DNA of 64,000 nucleotides from Diphasiastrum complanatum (lineage: Eukaryota; Streptophyta; Lycopodiopsida; Lycopodiales; Lycopodiaceae), in the NCBI GenBank assembly GCA_029204225.1, contig CM055092.1:14250059-14314058 (forward strand), given 5' to 3'. The notes beneath the pieces are model-generated. The model was not told the DNA's origin, ran no database searches, and saw nothing but the letters and a program-made list of their open reading frames with translations. The position numbers were made by a program, and so were the translations under genes. Positions 46,590 through 58,514 of this stretch are shown here, piece after piece (position 1 is the first letter of the stretch; the number at the start of each line of letters is the position of its first letter).

Positions 46590-46975
46590 TGAAGAGATCT
46601 AAGGAAAAGGGGCTTAGGTGTCCAGTTTACAAAATTTAAGATAAGGCATCTAGGAAAAGGGGCTTCGTGATTTAGATGTAGAGTTTAAGGTAAGCCATAT
46701 AGGGAAAAGGGTTTATGGTGAGGGGTAAAGAGACCAGGGCTTAGGATTTAGGATTTGGAGTAAGAGATCTAGGTAAATGGATTTGGAGTAAGGGACTTGA
46801 GGATAACAGATCTAGGGAATTAACGGGTTTAGGGTAAGGGGCTTTGGGATAAGAGATATATATAAAGGGAATTTATGGGGTCTAGTTTAAAGGAATTAAG
46901 ATAAGTGATAATGAGAAATGGATTTAGTATTTCATAGTTAGAGTTTATGGTAAGACATCTAGGGAAAAGAGCCCT
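46590..46975. repeat. Degenerate telomere-like G-rich repeats
   Basis: Many irregular units of the type GGGTTTAGGGTAAGGGG, GATCTAGG and GGATTTAGGATTTGG, reminiscent of the plant telomere unit TTTAGGG but heavily diverged and of variable period. Confidence 0.55.
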
Positions 46976-47438
46976 ATTTCCAGCTTTAGATTCTCTAGGG
47001 CTTGACCTAGGTCAATATCCCTTCTCTTCAGATTTAGGTCTATATCCTTTCTAAACCTACGGTTTCTGGTCATAGTTGTTAGATTTCTTATACTCAGCCT
47101 TAAACAAATCGTTCAAGTAATGAGCATCTTGAAAAAAAAAACCGAAGGCCGACAACATATTGTTTGTCCTTCACATTTTTCCCTTTGAGATTTTCTATGA
47201 CTTAGTAATCATTTTTTAGGCGCCTTCGTCTTTTTTGCCTTTTTCGCTCCTTAGTGAAAAATGTGACACACTGGCCAAGTGGCCAGAATACCTTAGAAAT
47301 CATTTTTAAGGCACCTTCGTGTTTTTCGCATTTTTGCTGACCGACTTCGCCAATGGATGAGTAACCCTAAAATAGCTGGACAAATAAATATTCCAAAAGT
47401 GGTTGACGGTTACCAACTTTGTACATATGCAAAGACTG

Positions 47439-47782
47439 GCATAAATAGCCTTAAAGGCTTGCAAGATATTTCCTCTCTTGTAAATCTCTATATTAACTGA
47501 AACAAGCTATGTAAGTGTTAATTTTTGAAAATTCTATTTCAATCAGAGATATCTGTAGCCAGCGTTATCATGCTCAGCAAGCTGAAGTTATTACCATTGT
47601 GCTCATTGTTGATATTTATCAAAGTGCAATTTTTGTCTCACTATTGCGTCGTTCATTTGCGCAAACTATATGAATTCTTCTACTTGAATATTTCTGCTGC
47701 TAACTATTGCGTTTTTGTTCCTACAAGCCTACGCTCTAAGCAACCGAGCCTCTGCTGCACTCAAGACCACCGTTTTACGACA
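47439..47782 (+). repeat. Copia 5' LTR, part from the TATA-like box to the end
   Basis: CATAAATAG at about 47439 and the end TTTTACGACA before the primer site at 47783. The region around 47555-47640 matches the minus-strand LTR at 30.7-31.35 kb. The left end, further upstream, is not resolved. Confidence 0.65.
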
Positions 47783-47794
47783 TGGTATCAGAGC
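47783..47794 (+). other. Primer-binding site of the copia relic
   Basis: TGGTATCAGAGC, initiator-Met type, directly after the LTR end. Confidence 0.88.
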
Positions 47795-47925
47795 AGACAT
47801 TTCAATAATCTGCATTTTTACTTCAGATTATTAGTTTTGTTTCTATCAAGACGTCTTTCTAGCAAACGTGCAACCAACAATATTCCAAAATTCGTTGTTT
47901 CTACCAACAATCTCGTTCAACCATA

Positions 47926-48730
47926 ATGGATTCATCATCCAGTTCATCTCTCATTGACAAACTTGATGGAGATAACTACCATATTTGGAAATTCAAGATG
48001 AAGGTTATACTTCTAGCCAAAGAACTGTGGGACATCGTTGATGGCGCATAACTCAAATCAAAAGGTGATGCAGCCATCATCACTAAGTAGAGACTGAGAG
48101 ATGAGGAAGCATTTGCCATGATCTCCCTCAACATAAAGGACATTCAGATTAGCCACATACATGCTGCTCAGACAACTAAGGATGCATGGAACATCCTAGC
48201 AACTCTCTACGACATTAGAGACGTTACATCCAAGCTCCATCTGAGGAAGAAATTCTTCAACCTTAGAATGTCTAAAGCAGATAGTGTTTCGACTCACCTC
48301 AACACTTTCAAAATCTCATGGAGCAGATGACTGTAACAGGCTCAGTCATTGAAGATTTCGATGCAGTCATGACTCTATTATCGAGTCTACCTGAAGCCTA
48401 CGAAAAGTGGATAATGACAATTTCTACCTAGGAGCACCTCACTCTATCAAGAGTAATCTCGCTGCTCATACAAGAGGAGATCAGAAGATCAACATCCTCC
48501 TCAGGCTCAGGATCGGATCCTCAAACTCTGTATTCAAAAAATCAGAAGTTTAGATTTAAGAGATCTACAAAGTCAGGCTCTACTAACAAAAAGAGAAACA
48601 TGCAGTCTGGATCAGATTTTGGTTCAGGATCAAATTCAAGCTCTTCATCATTCCAACCTGTGCATAAACTATTCTGCAGATATTGTAAGAGGACTGGTCA
48701 TGAAAGCTTCTGGCTTTTGAAGTTGTATCC
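47926..48730 (+). pseudogene. Copia gag relic
   Basis: Starts ATG with LIDKLDGDNYHIWKFKMK and ELWDIVDG. TTKDAWNILATLYDIRDV follows, then a Ser/Gly-rich part and a zinc-knuckle remnant CRYCKRTGHESFW with the last Cys lost. Stops are at about 48048 and 48088 and a frameshift near 48325. The element breaks off at about 48730, where other sequence begins. Same family as 19268-21410. Confidence 0.87.
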
Positions 48731-48734
48731 TTAG

Positions 48735-49746
48735 ATGGATTACCTTCAAACTTAGACATCTTTGCATAATTATTGCTTAAATCCATAAAAGTCTGTTACA
48801 AAGATAATATCAACTATCTAATTTATATATTGGATATTTAAGATACATATAGGAGGTCTTTCTTTCAAACAAACAAACATATTTTTTGAAATCAATTTGA
48901 TTTGGATTTTAAATAGTAAAACTAAGAGTTTAATGATGGAAATAGGTTTTCACAATTTATATATCTTGCGTAGATCATTTAAATGGACCTTGCCTAACTC
49001 ACACATATTAAGCCTCAATAGAATAAAATTGAAACACACAATAATCAGATCCAAAAACTCCTATCGGACTCACTTAGATCCAAAGACTCTAACCTTAAGT
49101 TTTGGAATGGATTTGATAAGTTTTGATACCAATCTATGTTCTGATTTTCCACCAATTTTGACTAGCTTGAACAATTTGAAGAAATTGACATCTAGAGATT
49201 CACCAAGATCTCAATCAAGATTGTACACTCAAATATGGAACCTTCCATGTTTTAGACACCCAATGGGATTACAAATTGATTATCAAAATCTCACAAAAAA
49301 ATTGTAGCTAGAATCAATTTGAGCTTCATACAATCATATGTCAAATGCTACACACACAAAAATTGAGAATTTTGCCAACAAGAAAGACAAGATCTATTCT
49401 CCTCTCCACATTCTGATCTCTAATTAAATCTGAAAAACCACTTTTGTGCCACCTAAAACTCAGATCAAATCTACCCATAGATTTGAAATTCTTATAGATT
49501 TCTCTACACCTAATGCAAAAAATTTCATCAAAATACATGCTAATTTGAGATTAGCTCAAAGAAATGGCCTCCTCTTTGGTCTCGCACACTTCCGCACATT
49601 TGGAGAAGACACATAAGGCTTAAAAATAATTATTGATCTCAAATCCAAAGGCTACCACTAGTTCGAAGCTCACCCCTCTAAACTTAGCTCAAAGCATGTT
49701 ATTTTTGGACTCAAATCTTGATCAAACAATCATCCTCTTGTACTTG
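48735..49746 (-). other. Non-coding internal region of a minus-strand element
   Basis: It lies on the 3' side of the minus-strand primer site at 49758-49747. No gag or pol was seen on either strand apart from short ORFs, so the element is either non-autonomous or too decayed to read. Confidence 0.4.
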
Positions 49747-49758
49747 CCTCTGATACCA
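49747..49758 (-). other. Primer-binding site, minus strand
   Basis: Minus-strand TGGTATCAGAGG follows TTTTCACA. The matching LTR extends to the right from 49759; its far end was not found. Confidence 0.75.
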
Positions 49759-50955
49759 TGTGAAAAGAAAAATACCATACAAATGGATTAATTCAATCCA
49801 CCAATTGATCCTATTTTGATATGTAAGCAAGATCTATCTAAAGCAAACTGTAAATGATCAAAGAGGCTTCACATGTGTGAACAATAGCCTGTTGTATGAA
49901 TAGAGACCATAGAGCAAAGCTCTAACACTAATCAAAACATTGAGTCCACCAAAATACATGCTATGAGAGAGATTAACGAGACATAGCTCTCCTCTTGCCA
50001 AAGCAAGACCAAACCTTTTGAAACCTCTATTCATAGCCCAACAAGGTAAAACATAGCTGAAAGCATACAATACTTCAAAAAAAGCACCGTAAACGAAATA
50101 AATTTCAAGACGTCCACACCTGCCACCATTCCACCACCAAAACCGCATGAGTTAGCACAGTGAGGATCTAAACGTATAATAGGTAAAGTACCATTTTCAA
50201 AACTCTTGAGCATATCCATGCTTTCCAAGAGCACGCCAGCTACCACTCAGTTTTATTCATTTTAGATACTGATCATGTCTTAAGAAACAATACAACAGTA
50301 CCTACATATGGTTATAATTAGCCAGGTGCTTTATCCTAACACTTGCAATAGGATTAGGGCAAATCCATGCCATACCAATCCCTACTAGTGTAGCAATCCC
50401 TTGCACAAATCCATGCACATTAAGGGCACTAGGGTTATTATTAATCGTGTTATCGTTTGTAATCTTTAGATGAGAAAAGAAAACATCTAAGTCATCAAAG
50501 CCAAAGTTACCAATGCATGTTTTCAATGTGAGATGGAAGAAATGAGTAAAATAGTTTTCGTTATCCTGCTATAGGTACAAACCATAACCTTTTCGTACCA
50601 CTATTCATAAACATACATGTTTTTATTGTATACGCCAATACCACATTGTAAAAAAGTACACAAAGTGAATTATTACAATACTAACCTGATTAGATGTCGC
50701 ATATGAATCTTGTGAGGAAGTCATATTTGTTTATGAAAGTCGTTTCCTTCAAAGAGTGCTAATAAGCAAATTTTGAGTCTAGTTCTGGCCATAACAGTGA
50801 TAGCATACAAGCTTATGTCATTCAAGATACATTTACGTATGAAACAAAGTATTTTGCCTAGATTTAAGCAAAGAGAGCATAAGCAAACCATATACTATCA
50901 TTTGGTTTCTTTATGGAAATGCTAGTCATAACACATACCTGTATGAGAGCGTATT
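49759..50955. other. Probable minus-strand LTR and unassigned DNA
   Basis: The first part should be the LTR belonging to the primer site at 49758. No second copy exists in the window, so its length is unknown. No host gene was recognised. Confidence 0.4.
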
Positions 50956-50959
50956 CTGA

Positions 50960-51458
50960 ATCCGGCAATGGAATCATGATGCAATTTCTCAGTATAGAAG
51001 TCATTGTGAGGAAAGAGACATATGCCATTGTTTATTGTGACTCTCTCAAACTATTCAATGTCAATTGCACGATCTCACAATCTTGTACTCGCTCTCCAAC
51101 AGTATGTGATCGGCAATAGTTGCACCATCATCCATCCGCAATGTATGCAACTTCGTCTTCAGAAATAGTATTCGAGATGTATTTGTCGTTTCAAACAATG
51201 TCTTCAATGTATCCCACACTTCTTTTGGTCCTTCTGAATTTGAAATATAGGGAATAATTGAATCTCTAACTAATAAGTTGATGACATTCTGGCCCGCTGA
51301 TCTTCTTCAATCACTGGCCTTGTCTCTTCACTTGTCACGATCTCCCATAGCTCCTTTTCCATCAAAATGTTCTTCAGTTTGAGTTTTCAAACTGCATAGC
51401 TGCCGACACCTTCCAATTTGCTTAACTCATTGAGGACACTCTCGCTTAGAGTTGCCAT
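50960..51458 (-). pseudogene. Older copia gag on the minus strand
   Basis: From an ATG at 51458 the minus strand reads MATLSESVLNELSKLEG, then KNILMEKELWEIV, KEVWDTLKTLFETTNTSR and a broken continuation. Early stops and a frameshift inactivate it. It belongs with the leader and LTR fragment at 58515-58871, split off by the insertion at 52233-58514. Confidence 0.8.
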
Positions 51459-51567
51459 TACTGGATAAATGAATCCGGATCACAAAAAATGGCTCAGTCC
51501 GAGCAGACAACTTGTCTCCAAATTTTATCACACCACAGAACTGTATATATTTGGTTGTACACCTAAT

Positions 51568-51790
51568 ATCGGTACGACGTGCGGGTGCACAACTGCTCGA
51601 GATCCTCTTTATCTTGCAGGCATGGATCTGATATTGGTACGGGTATGCGATATCGGTACAACGCATGGATGTACAACTGCTCAGTATTTTTCTTACCTTT
51701 GGTGCGTGGATTGGATATGCTATATTTGTACGACGCACTGATGTACGACTGCTCAGGATTTTTCTTACCTCTGACACATCGATCCAATAT
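51568..51790. repeat. Three diverged tandem units of 71-84 bp in a copia leader
   Basis: Units start at 51568, 51652 and 51723 with the pattern AT.GGTACGACG, then TGTACAACTGCTCAG and TTTTTCTTACCT. They lie just upstream (minus sense) of the gag ATG at 51458, so they are in the element's 5' leader. Confidence 0.75.
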
Positions 51791-52045
51791 TGGTATGGAA
51801 AAGATAAAAAAATAAAGGGAATAAAAGAACTTTCAGAGAAAATATTCTAGAATTTCCGCTTTGGCGCGGCGGGTACGCCGCCTCCTCTTTGCAAAGATTT
51901 CAAAATGTGTAATCGTTCAAAAGATCGAGATCAGTAATGTGAAAAGTATGAAGCCTTCTAACTCTGAATGGCAGTACTAGACACTATCTACTGTGATTTG
52001 TGGTACTCCAAACAGACAAATGAGAGATTTCTTGGCAAACCTCTC

Positions 52046-52232
52046 ACACAAATAGCACTTTCCACAACAACTCAGAAGTTTTGTAAAAATCTCCCCCACT
52101 TAACAGATTTTCAATCTGTCTTATACTGCCCTGGCCTTTCTGATGCCTCTGAGACTGTGCTTTTCACAACAACTAGGAAGTGCTGTAAAAATCTCCCCAC
52201 TCAACAGATTTTCAATTTGTCTAATGTTGCCC
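52046..52232. repeat. Tandem duplication of about 107 bp, second unit split by an insertion
   Basis: The unit CACAACAACT..GTAAAAATCTCC..AACAGATTTTCAAT occurs at about 52046 and 52152. The second unit stops at GCCC where the copia LTR starts and resumes at 58515 with GCCCTGGCCTTTCT. Confidence 0.85.
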
Positions 52233-53092
52233 TGTTGAAAATTGTCACTTCTCACTTGACATTGGTTCATGTAAATCTTGATCAAACATTAGAATATGTC
52301 GATGATATGATTTCACACGTGTGGAGCCTGTTCCCACGTGTGAAAGGATGTACTTTTCATGTTTGTATATATCCAAATTGATTTTGTATCATTCTAGTTA
52401 GTGTGAACATGAAATGACTAGTTTTTAGTCAAGTTGACTAGTTCTACAAATTAGCTTTTCCTTGCATGTGCATGAGTAAATGCTCCCACATGGCAAGTGG
52501 ATGTTCACACATGTGTATAGAGTACTAGAAGATAAGAGTTGACCATTTTCCTTAGATCCTATTTTGTAGGGAATATTTCTATATTCTAGGAGACTAGCTT
52601 TTTGGATTTTAGTCATATTCTAGAAGGCCAACTATTGGATAAGGATCAAGGATGGATAAAATGGATAGATCTGAGTGATGTGGCACTCTTCACACGTGTG
52701 AAGGCCTGCTGGACTGTACCAGACTCATGGATGTACTTGATCCATAAAAGGATCATCATTTTGCTAAGAAGATTGATGAAACTTTTGCACTCTACACTTT
52801 TGTGAGATTTCTAGTCATTTGTCTTGTGATTTTTATGCATGATTGCTATCTAGTATCATTGTACTTGTTGTTTCAGGTGCAGGCCGTATAGTGGACAGTA
52901 CTCCACACGTGTGAAGCCGCTCTCACTAAAAAATGATGTGTTGATCCATTGCTCTTGCTTAAATCCAAGTGTAGTGAATCTAGATCAAGATCTAATGTGT
53001 AGAACTTGATAGATTCATTGATTAAGCAACCAATAACTCTCTATGATTGTAAAGTACAATCATTATTGTCCTAAAAACTGTAAAATTTATCA
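52233..53092 (+). repeat. 5' LTR of the copia element, with CACACGTGTG palindromes
   Basis: Begins TGTTGAAAATTG and ends AAATTTATCA. Palindromes CACACGTGTG lie at 52314, 52691 and 52914, a shorter CACGTGTG at about 52335 and a CACATGTG variant near 52507. Each contains or resembles the G-box core CACGTG. Confidence 0.95.
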
Positions 53093-53105
53093 TGGTATCA
53101 GAGCT
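53093..53105 (+). other. Primer-binding site of the copia element
   Basis: TGGTATCAGAGCT directly after the LTR, initiator-Met type. Confidence 0.93.
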
Positions 53106-53582
53106 AAGTAAGAGAGTGATCATTGAATCATAAATCTTGTAAAGATCATTGGCAAAATTTGTTTTTTGGCCAATACTAGTGAGGGCGAGTTCTTCTAGAG
53201 TGATAGCTTGTAATCATTTGGATAAAAATGACTTGGAGGCTGTGTATGTACTTTTCACACGTGTGAAACCGGACAACAACTTTCAATTCAAGTTACTTTG
53301 TGTTTGTTGGTCCCAAAATCACAATACTAGTTCATGTTTGGTGCTTTTTGAAGCATAGTATTGATCTAGATTCATTCTAACTAATGCCTATGACCAAATA
53401 GTGTTTTGGATCATTGAAGCATTTCTTTTTAGAGCCTAAGATCAGATCTTAAGAGGCTGATTTGTTCAGATCCTTAGTTGAAGTGAAATCTCTAAGAAAA
53501 GTGTAAAGCAATTTTTATGTGAGAGTGAAAGCTAGAAATTTTTAAAAATCTTTGTGATTTTTAAAAGAGCATTCATTCTAAA

Positions 53583-54446
53583 ATGTCATCCATGGGTGGA
53601 TATTTGATGGAATCAAGTGAGAGACTCACTTCCACAAATTATTCCATTTGGAAAGTGAGAATGGAATCACTCCTAATGATCCATGATCTATATGACATAG
53701 TTCAAGGAGTAGAGGAAGAGCCTCAAACTCCCCAAGAACAAGCCAAATACAAGAAGAGAGCAAGATTAGCTCTACATTGCATAAAGTTAAATGTATGCAA
53801 TGACCTCTTGAAAGAGGTGTCTTCTTGTACCTCATCCAAAGAGGCTTGGGATTCATTAAAGAGCATTTATGAATCCAACAATACTTCAAGATTTTAAACA
53901 TGTGGTCCATTGTGACCAGCACAATCGATCATGTCGCTTTGTGTAGGAGGGCATGGGTTTTGTCTCATGCTAAGAAATCAAGTTTTCCAAAGCATGAAAG
54001 GAAGTGGAGAGAGTGGACAAGAGTATGTTCTTAGGATCAAATCTCTTAACAAGGAGTTAAGTGCAATAGGAGAGAAGATCCAAGATCAAGAACTAGTACA
54101 AATCATTTTGAATGGTCTAAGTGATGAGTTTACCAACTTAGTCCAATCATTTGCCATTCAAGACTCTCTTCCATCCATTGAAAAGTTGCGCAATGTTCTT
54201 GTGGCCGAGGAGAGTAGGCTTCTACACCTCAAGACAAGAATGGATAGCATGTCACTTAATGGAGGAGAGGAGAAAGCTAACTTTACATCTAAAGGCAAGA
54301 AAAAGCAAAATCCATTCAAGAAAAATCAAGACAAGGAGGCTGAGATGAAGAATTTAGGATCTACCTCCAAAGGCAAAGTGAAGAACAAGGCAAAACTAAA
54401 GTGTTTCTTTTGTGGAAAGAAATGACACTTTGCCTCATTATGCTAC
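53583..54446 (+). pseudogene. Copia gag (in-frame stops)
   Basis: Starts MSSMGGYLMESSERL, with TNYSIWKVRMESLL as expected of copia gag. In-frame stops lie at about 53895 and 53910 (TAA, TGA) and inside the zinc knuckle at 54423, where CFFCGKK-stop-HFASLCY should read Gly. The stops share the frame of the following pol, so all are point changes. A leader of 477 bp precedes gag and holds one more CACACGTGTG (53256-53265). Confidence 0.9.
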
Positions 54447-57400
54447 TTGAAGAAGAATCAACAAGCCAAAGGAGATCAAGGGAATATTGTTCAAGAGGAA
54501 GAATATGAGGATGGATTCAACACATCCTTAATGGTTGCATCTACACCAACTTCAAGTCAAGACACATGGTGGATAGATAGTGGGGCTAGTTCCCACATGT
54601 CCTTTAACAAGCATTATTTTTCTACTCTTCTATCTTGTAATGACTCTAAGAAGTCAATATACACTGCTAGTGATCAAGCATGCAAGATAGATGGCATAGG
54701 ATCTATACCTCTTTGTTTAGGCACATCTAAAAGGATAGATCTAGATAATGTTTTGTATGTTCCTACCATTTCAAGAAACTTGCTTAGTGTAGGACAATTA
54801 ATGGACAATGGACTAGATGTACATTTCAAGAATGGAGTTTCTTCCATCTTGAAAAATGATAAGTGCATAGCTAGTGGCATTAAGCAAGGTATACTTTTCA
54901 AGTTGGATGCTAATGTTGCAAGTGAAAGTGTGAACTTGGCTAGGGAGGAGCTAACTCAAGTGGAGCTTTGGCATAATAGATTAGGCCATCCTAATCTTCA
55001 GTCTATGGAGTCAATGGCAAGCAAGGAACTAGTTCTCGGCCTACCAAGAACTTTCAAGAAGTGTGGAAAAATGTGTGAGGCATGTGGCCTTGCAAAGTCA
55101 CACAAATCTTCTTACAAGAAATCTTCATCAAGATCTCTCTCTCCCTTGGATCTCATACATTCTGATGAACATAGTTTCTCACATGCAAGTAATGGAGGTG
55201 CCTTGATGTATGTAGCTTTTATAGATGATTGTACTAGATTCACATGGATTGAGTTACTATCAAAGAAAAGTCTTGTTTATGAAGCTTTCATTAAGTTCAA
55301 GTCTCTAGTAGAGAAACAACTTAGTACTTCTATCAAAGCACTAAGATGTGATAATGGAGGAGAGTACACCTCCAATAAAATGAAAGACTTTTGTGAGATC
55401 AATGGTATTAAGTTACAATACACTTGTTCCTACACCCCTCAACAAAATGGGGTGGCCAAGAGGAAAAATAGGAGTCTATGTGAGTGTGCAAAGTCCTTGA
55501 GGCTTGATGCATCACTTCCCATCTCATTTTGGGGAGAAGCCATAACATGTGCTAGTTATTTGTGTAATAGACTTCCTAGTAGTGCTATAGATGGGATCTC
55601 ACCTTATCAAGCCTTGTTTGATAAGAAACCCAATGTAAAAGATTTTAAGATCTTTGGATGTACTTGTTATGTACACATTCATTTGGAGACTAGAAGGAAA
55701 GAAAATGCTACCTCCTTCAAAGGAATCTTCGTTGGCTATGGAGAAAATAGCAAGGGATATAGGATATATGATCCTACATCCAAGAAAGTAAAGGTAAGCA
55801 AGGATGTACTTTTTGATGAGTCACAATTTGCTAAGAGCTTGTCAAATGGATCTAACCTATTGTGCATTGAAGATCTTGACAAATCCGAGGAGGATCTTGA
55901 CAAACCTGAGGAGGATCATGACAAACCCGAGGATGGAGATTTGGATCCGAGTCAAAAGGGGCCAAGAAGATCATCAAGGAGCAAGGCCGAGCCCTCAAGG
56001 CTTACCTATGTGGACAAGGGAAAGCAAAAGGAAGGCTCTACATCTTCTACCTCTTACTCTTTTTTAGCTACATTGATTGAAGAACCATCATCTTTTGAAG
56101 AAGCATGTAAATCTAAAGTTTGGAGAGATGCAATGCAAGTAGAGTTTGATGCATTAGAAGAGAATCATACTTGGAATCTTGTAAATCTTCCAAGAGGAAA
56201 GAAACCACTTGCATGTAAGTGGATTTATAGAATTAAGTACAATAAAGATGGATCTATACAAAGATTAGTAAATACAAAGCTAGGCTTGTTGCTAAGGGAT
56301 TTCTTCAAATAAAAGGATTGGATTATGAAGAAACATTTGCACCTGTAGCTAAGCTTGTAACTATTAGATTAATCATTTGCATTGCTACTTTGTTCAAATG
56401 GGATCTCTACCAAATGGATGTAAAAAATGCCTTCTTGAATGGCTTCTTAGAAGAGGAAATCTACATGATGCAACCCGAGGGCTTCATCAAGGTTGGTGAG
56501 GAGCAAAAGGTGTGCTACTGAAGGAAGAGCCTATATGGCTTGAAGCAAGCACCTAGAGCTTGGTACTCTAGGTTGCATGATTTTCTCTATTCCCTTGGCT
56601 TTGTACTAAGTTCTTATGAACCTTCTTTATATTTCGAATGTAATGAAGGAAAGATCATCATTTTGGTTCTTTATGTTGATGACATCATTATGACAGGAAA
56701 TGATGATGATGGCATAGACAAAGTAAAAGTTGACTTATCTAGTGAGTTCAAGATGGTAGATCTAGGCTTCCTAAAGTTTATACTTGGGATAGAAGTGTCT
56801 AGAAGTAGCAATTGTACTTTCATAAGTCAATCTAAGTATGCTACTTCCATTCTTGAAAGATTTGGTATGAAAGATTGTAAGGGGATTGACACCCCTATGG
56901 AGCATGTTGTGAAAGCAACTAATGAAGGTGATGAAGCATCCTTTGAGGACATCACCCTCTTTAGGAAGCTTATAGGCTCTCTAATCTATTTAACCATCAC
57001 TAGACCTGACTTAAGCTTTTGTGTAAGCAAGTTGAGTCAAAGTATGCAAGCTCCTTTAGTTCATCATTGGAAAAGTGCCAAGAGAGTACTTAGATATGTT
57101 TCTAGTACTAGATTTTTTGGCATACTTTATGAAGGAACTAACTTGCACTTGAGAGCCTACTCGGATTCAAATTTTGTAGGTGACAAGATGGATAGGAAGT
57201 CCATTAGTGCATTTGCAACATTCTTTGTGGAGGAGTGATATCTTGGCTTTCCAAAAAGCAAGATACAATCTCACTATCTTCTTGTGAAGTCGAGTACAAG
57301 GCATTGACTTCAACAACCAAAGAGCTCCTATGGCTAAGAAGACTCTTGATGGAACTACATGTGCTAGAGGCCGAGGAGATCCCTTACATATTTTGTGACA

Positions 57401-57603
57401 ATCAAGCTTCTCAACAAATTGCTTCAAATCCTATCTTCCATGCTAGAACAAAGCATATTGAGATAGCTCACCACTTTGTGAGGGAGAAGGTACAATCCAA
57501 GGAAGTGCAACTACATCATGTACCATCATCCGAATGCATAACTGATATCTTAACCAAACCATTGTCCAAAGGTCCATTTTTTAAGTTAAGATATGCCCTT
57601 TGA
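54447..57603 (+). pseudogene. Copia pol: protease, integrase, RT and RNase H
   Basis: Protease WWIDSGASSHMS is at about 54570. Pre-integrase LWHNRLGHPN with CEACGLAKS lies at 54966-55105. In the integrase core, the first acidic position lies in IHSDEHS, RCDNGGEY is present, and TPQQNGVAKRKNRS has Lys where the catalytic Glu is expected. RT runs from WRDAMQVEFDAL through a frameshift at about 56280, ETFAPVAKL, a stop at about 56519, SLYGLKQAPRAW and the catalytic LYVDDIIMTG (about 56670). RNase H has a frameshift at about 57235 and ends with DILTKPLSKGPF. All domains remain recognisable. Confidence 0.93.
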
Positions 57604-57639
57604 ATTGTAGATAGATGTACACTAGATTTGCCAAGTTAG

Positions 57640-57652
57640 AAGTGAGGAGGAG
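57640..57652 (+). other. Polypurine tract of the copia element
   Basis: GAAGTGAGGAGGAG immediately upstream of the 3' LTR start TGTTGAAAA. Confidence 0.85.
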
Positions 57653-58514
57653 TGTTGAAAATTGTCACTTCTCACTTGACATTGGTTCATGTGAATATTG
57701 ATAAAACATTAGAATATGTTGATGATCTGATTTCACACATGTGGAGCCTATTCCCACATGTGAAAGGATGTACTTCTCATGTCTATATATATCCAAATTG
57801 ATTTTGTATCATTCTAGTTAGTGTGAACATGAAATGACTAGTTTTTAGTCAAGTTGACTAGTCACCTACAAATTAGCTTTTCCTTGCATGTGCATGAGTA
57901 AATGCTCTCACATGGCAAGTGGATGTTCACACGTGTGTATAGAGTACTAGAAGATAAGAGTTGACCATTTTTCTTAGATCCTATTGTGTAGGGAATATTC
58001 CTATATTCTAGGAGACTAGCTTTTTGGATTTTAGTCATATTCTAGAAGGTCAACTATTGGATAAGGATCAAGGATGGATAAAATGGATAGATCTGAGTGA
58101 TGTGGCACTCTTCACACGTGTGAAGGCTTGCTGGACTGTACCAAACTCATGGATGTACTTGATCCATAAAAGGATCATCATTTTGCTAAGAAGATTGATG
58201 AAACTTTTGCACTCTACACTTTTGTGAGATTTCTAGTCATTTGTCTTGTGATTTTTATGCATGATTGCTATCTAGTATCATTGTACTTGTTGTTTCAGGT
58301 GCAGGCCGTACAGTGGACAGTACTCCACACGTGTGAAGCCGCTCTCACTAAAAAATGATGTGTTGATCCATTGCTCTTGCTTAAATCCAAGTAAAGTGAA
58401 TCTAGATCAAGATCTAATGTGTAGAACTTGATAGATTCATTGATTAAGCAACCAATAACTCTCTATGATTGTAAAGTACAATCATTATTGTCCTAAAAAC
58501 TGTAAAATTTATCA
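57653..58514 (+). repeat. 3' LTR of the copia element
   Basis: Matches the 5' LTR over its full length with roughly two dozen differences by eye. Two of the ACGTG palindromes have become ACATG here (about 57735 and 57757), consistent with loss of methylated CpG. Confidence 0.95.

Larger units (their letters stand above)
52233..58514 (+). mobile_element. Nearly complete copia retrotransposon, 6.3 kb
   Basis: It has two LTRs of 860 and 862 bp (52233-53092 and 57653-58514) that look very similar, an initiator-Met primer site at 53093, gag-pol at 53583-57603, and a purine-rich tract before the 3' LTR. The flanks show GCCC on both sides (52229-52232 and 58515-58518), which rejoins a repeat unit of the host sequence. 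The domain order protease-integrase-RT-RNase H is copia. Four in-frame stops, two frameshifts and a changed integrase residue make this copy non-autonomous, while LTR similarity suggests recent insertion. Confidence 0.95.

Noticed and set aside
51469-51850. Several overlapping ORFs with internal repeats
   Set aside because: They arise from the tandem units in a copia leader; repeat periods are not multiples of a single codon frame and no domain was recognised.
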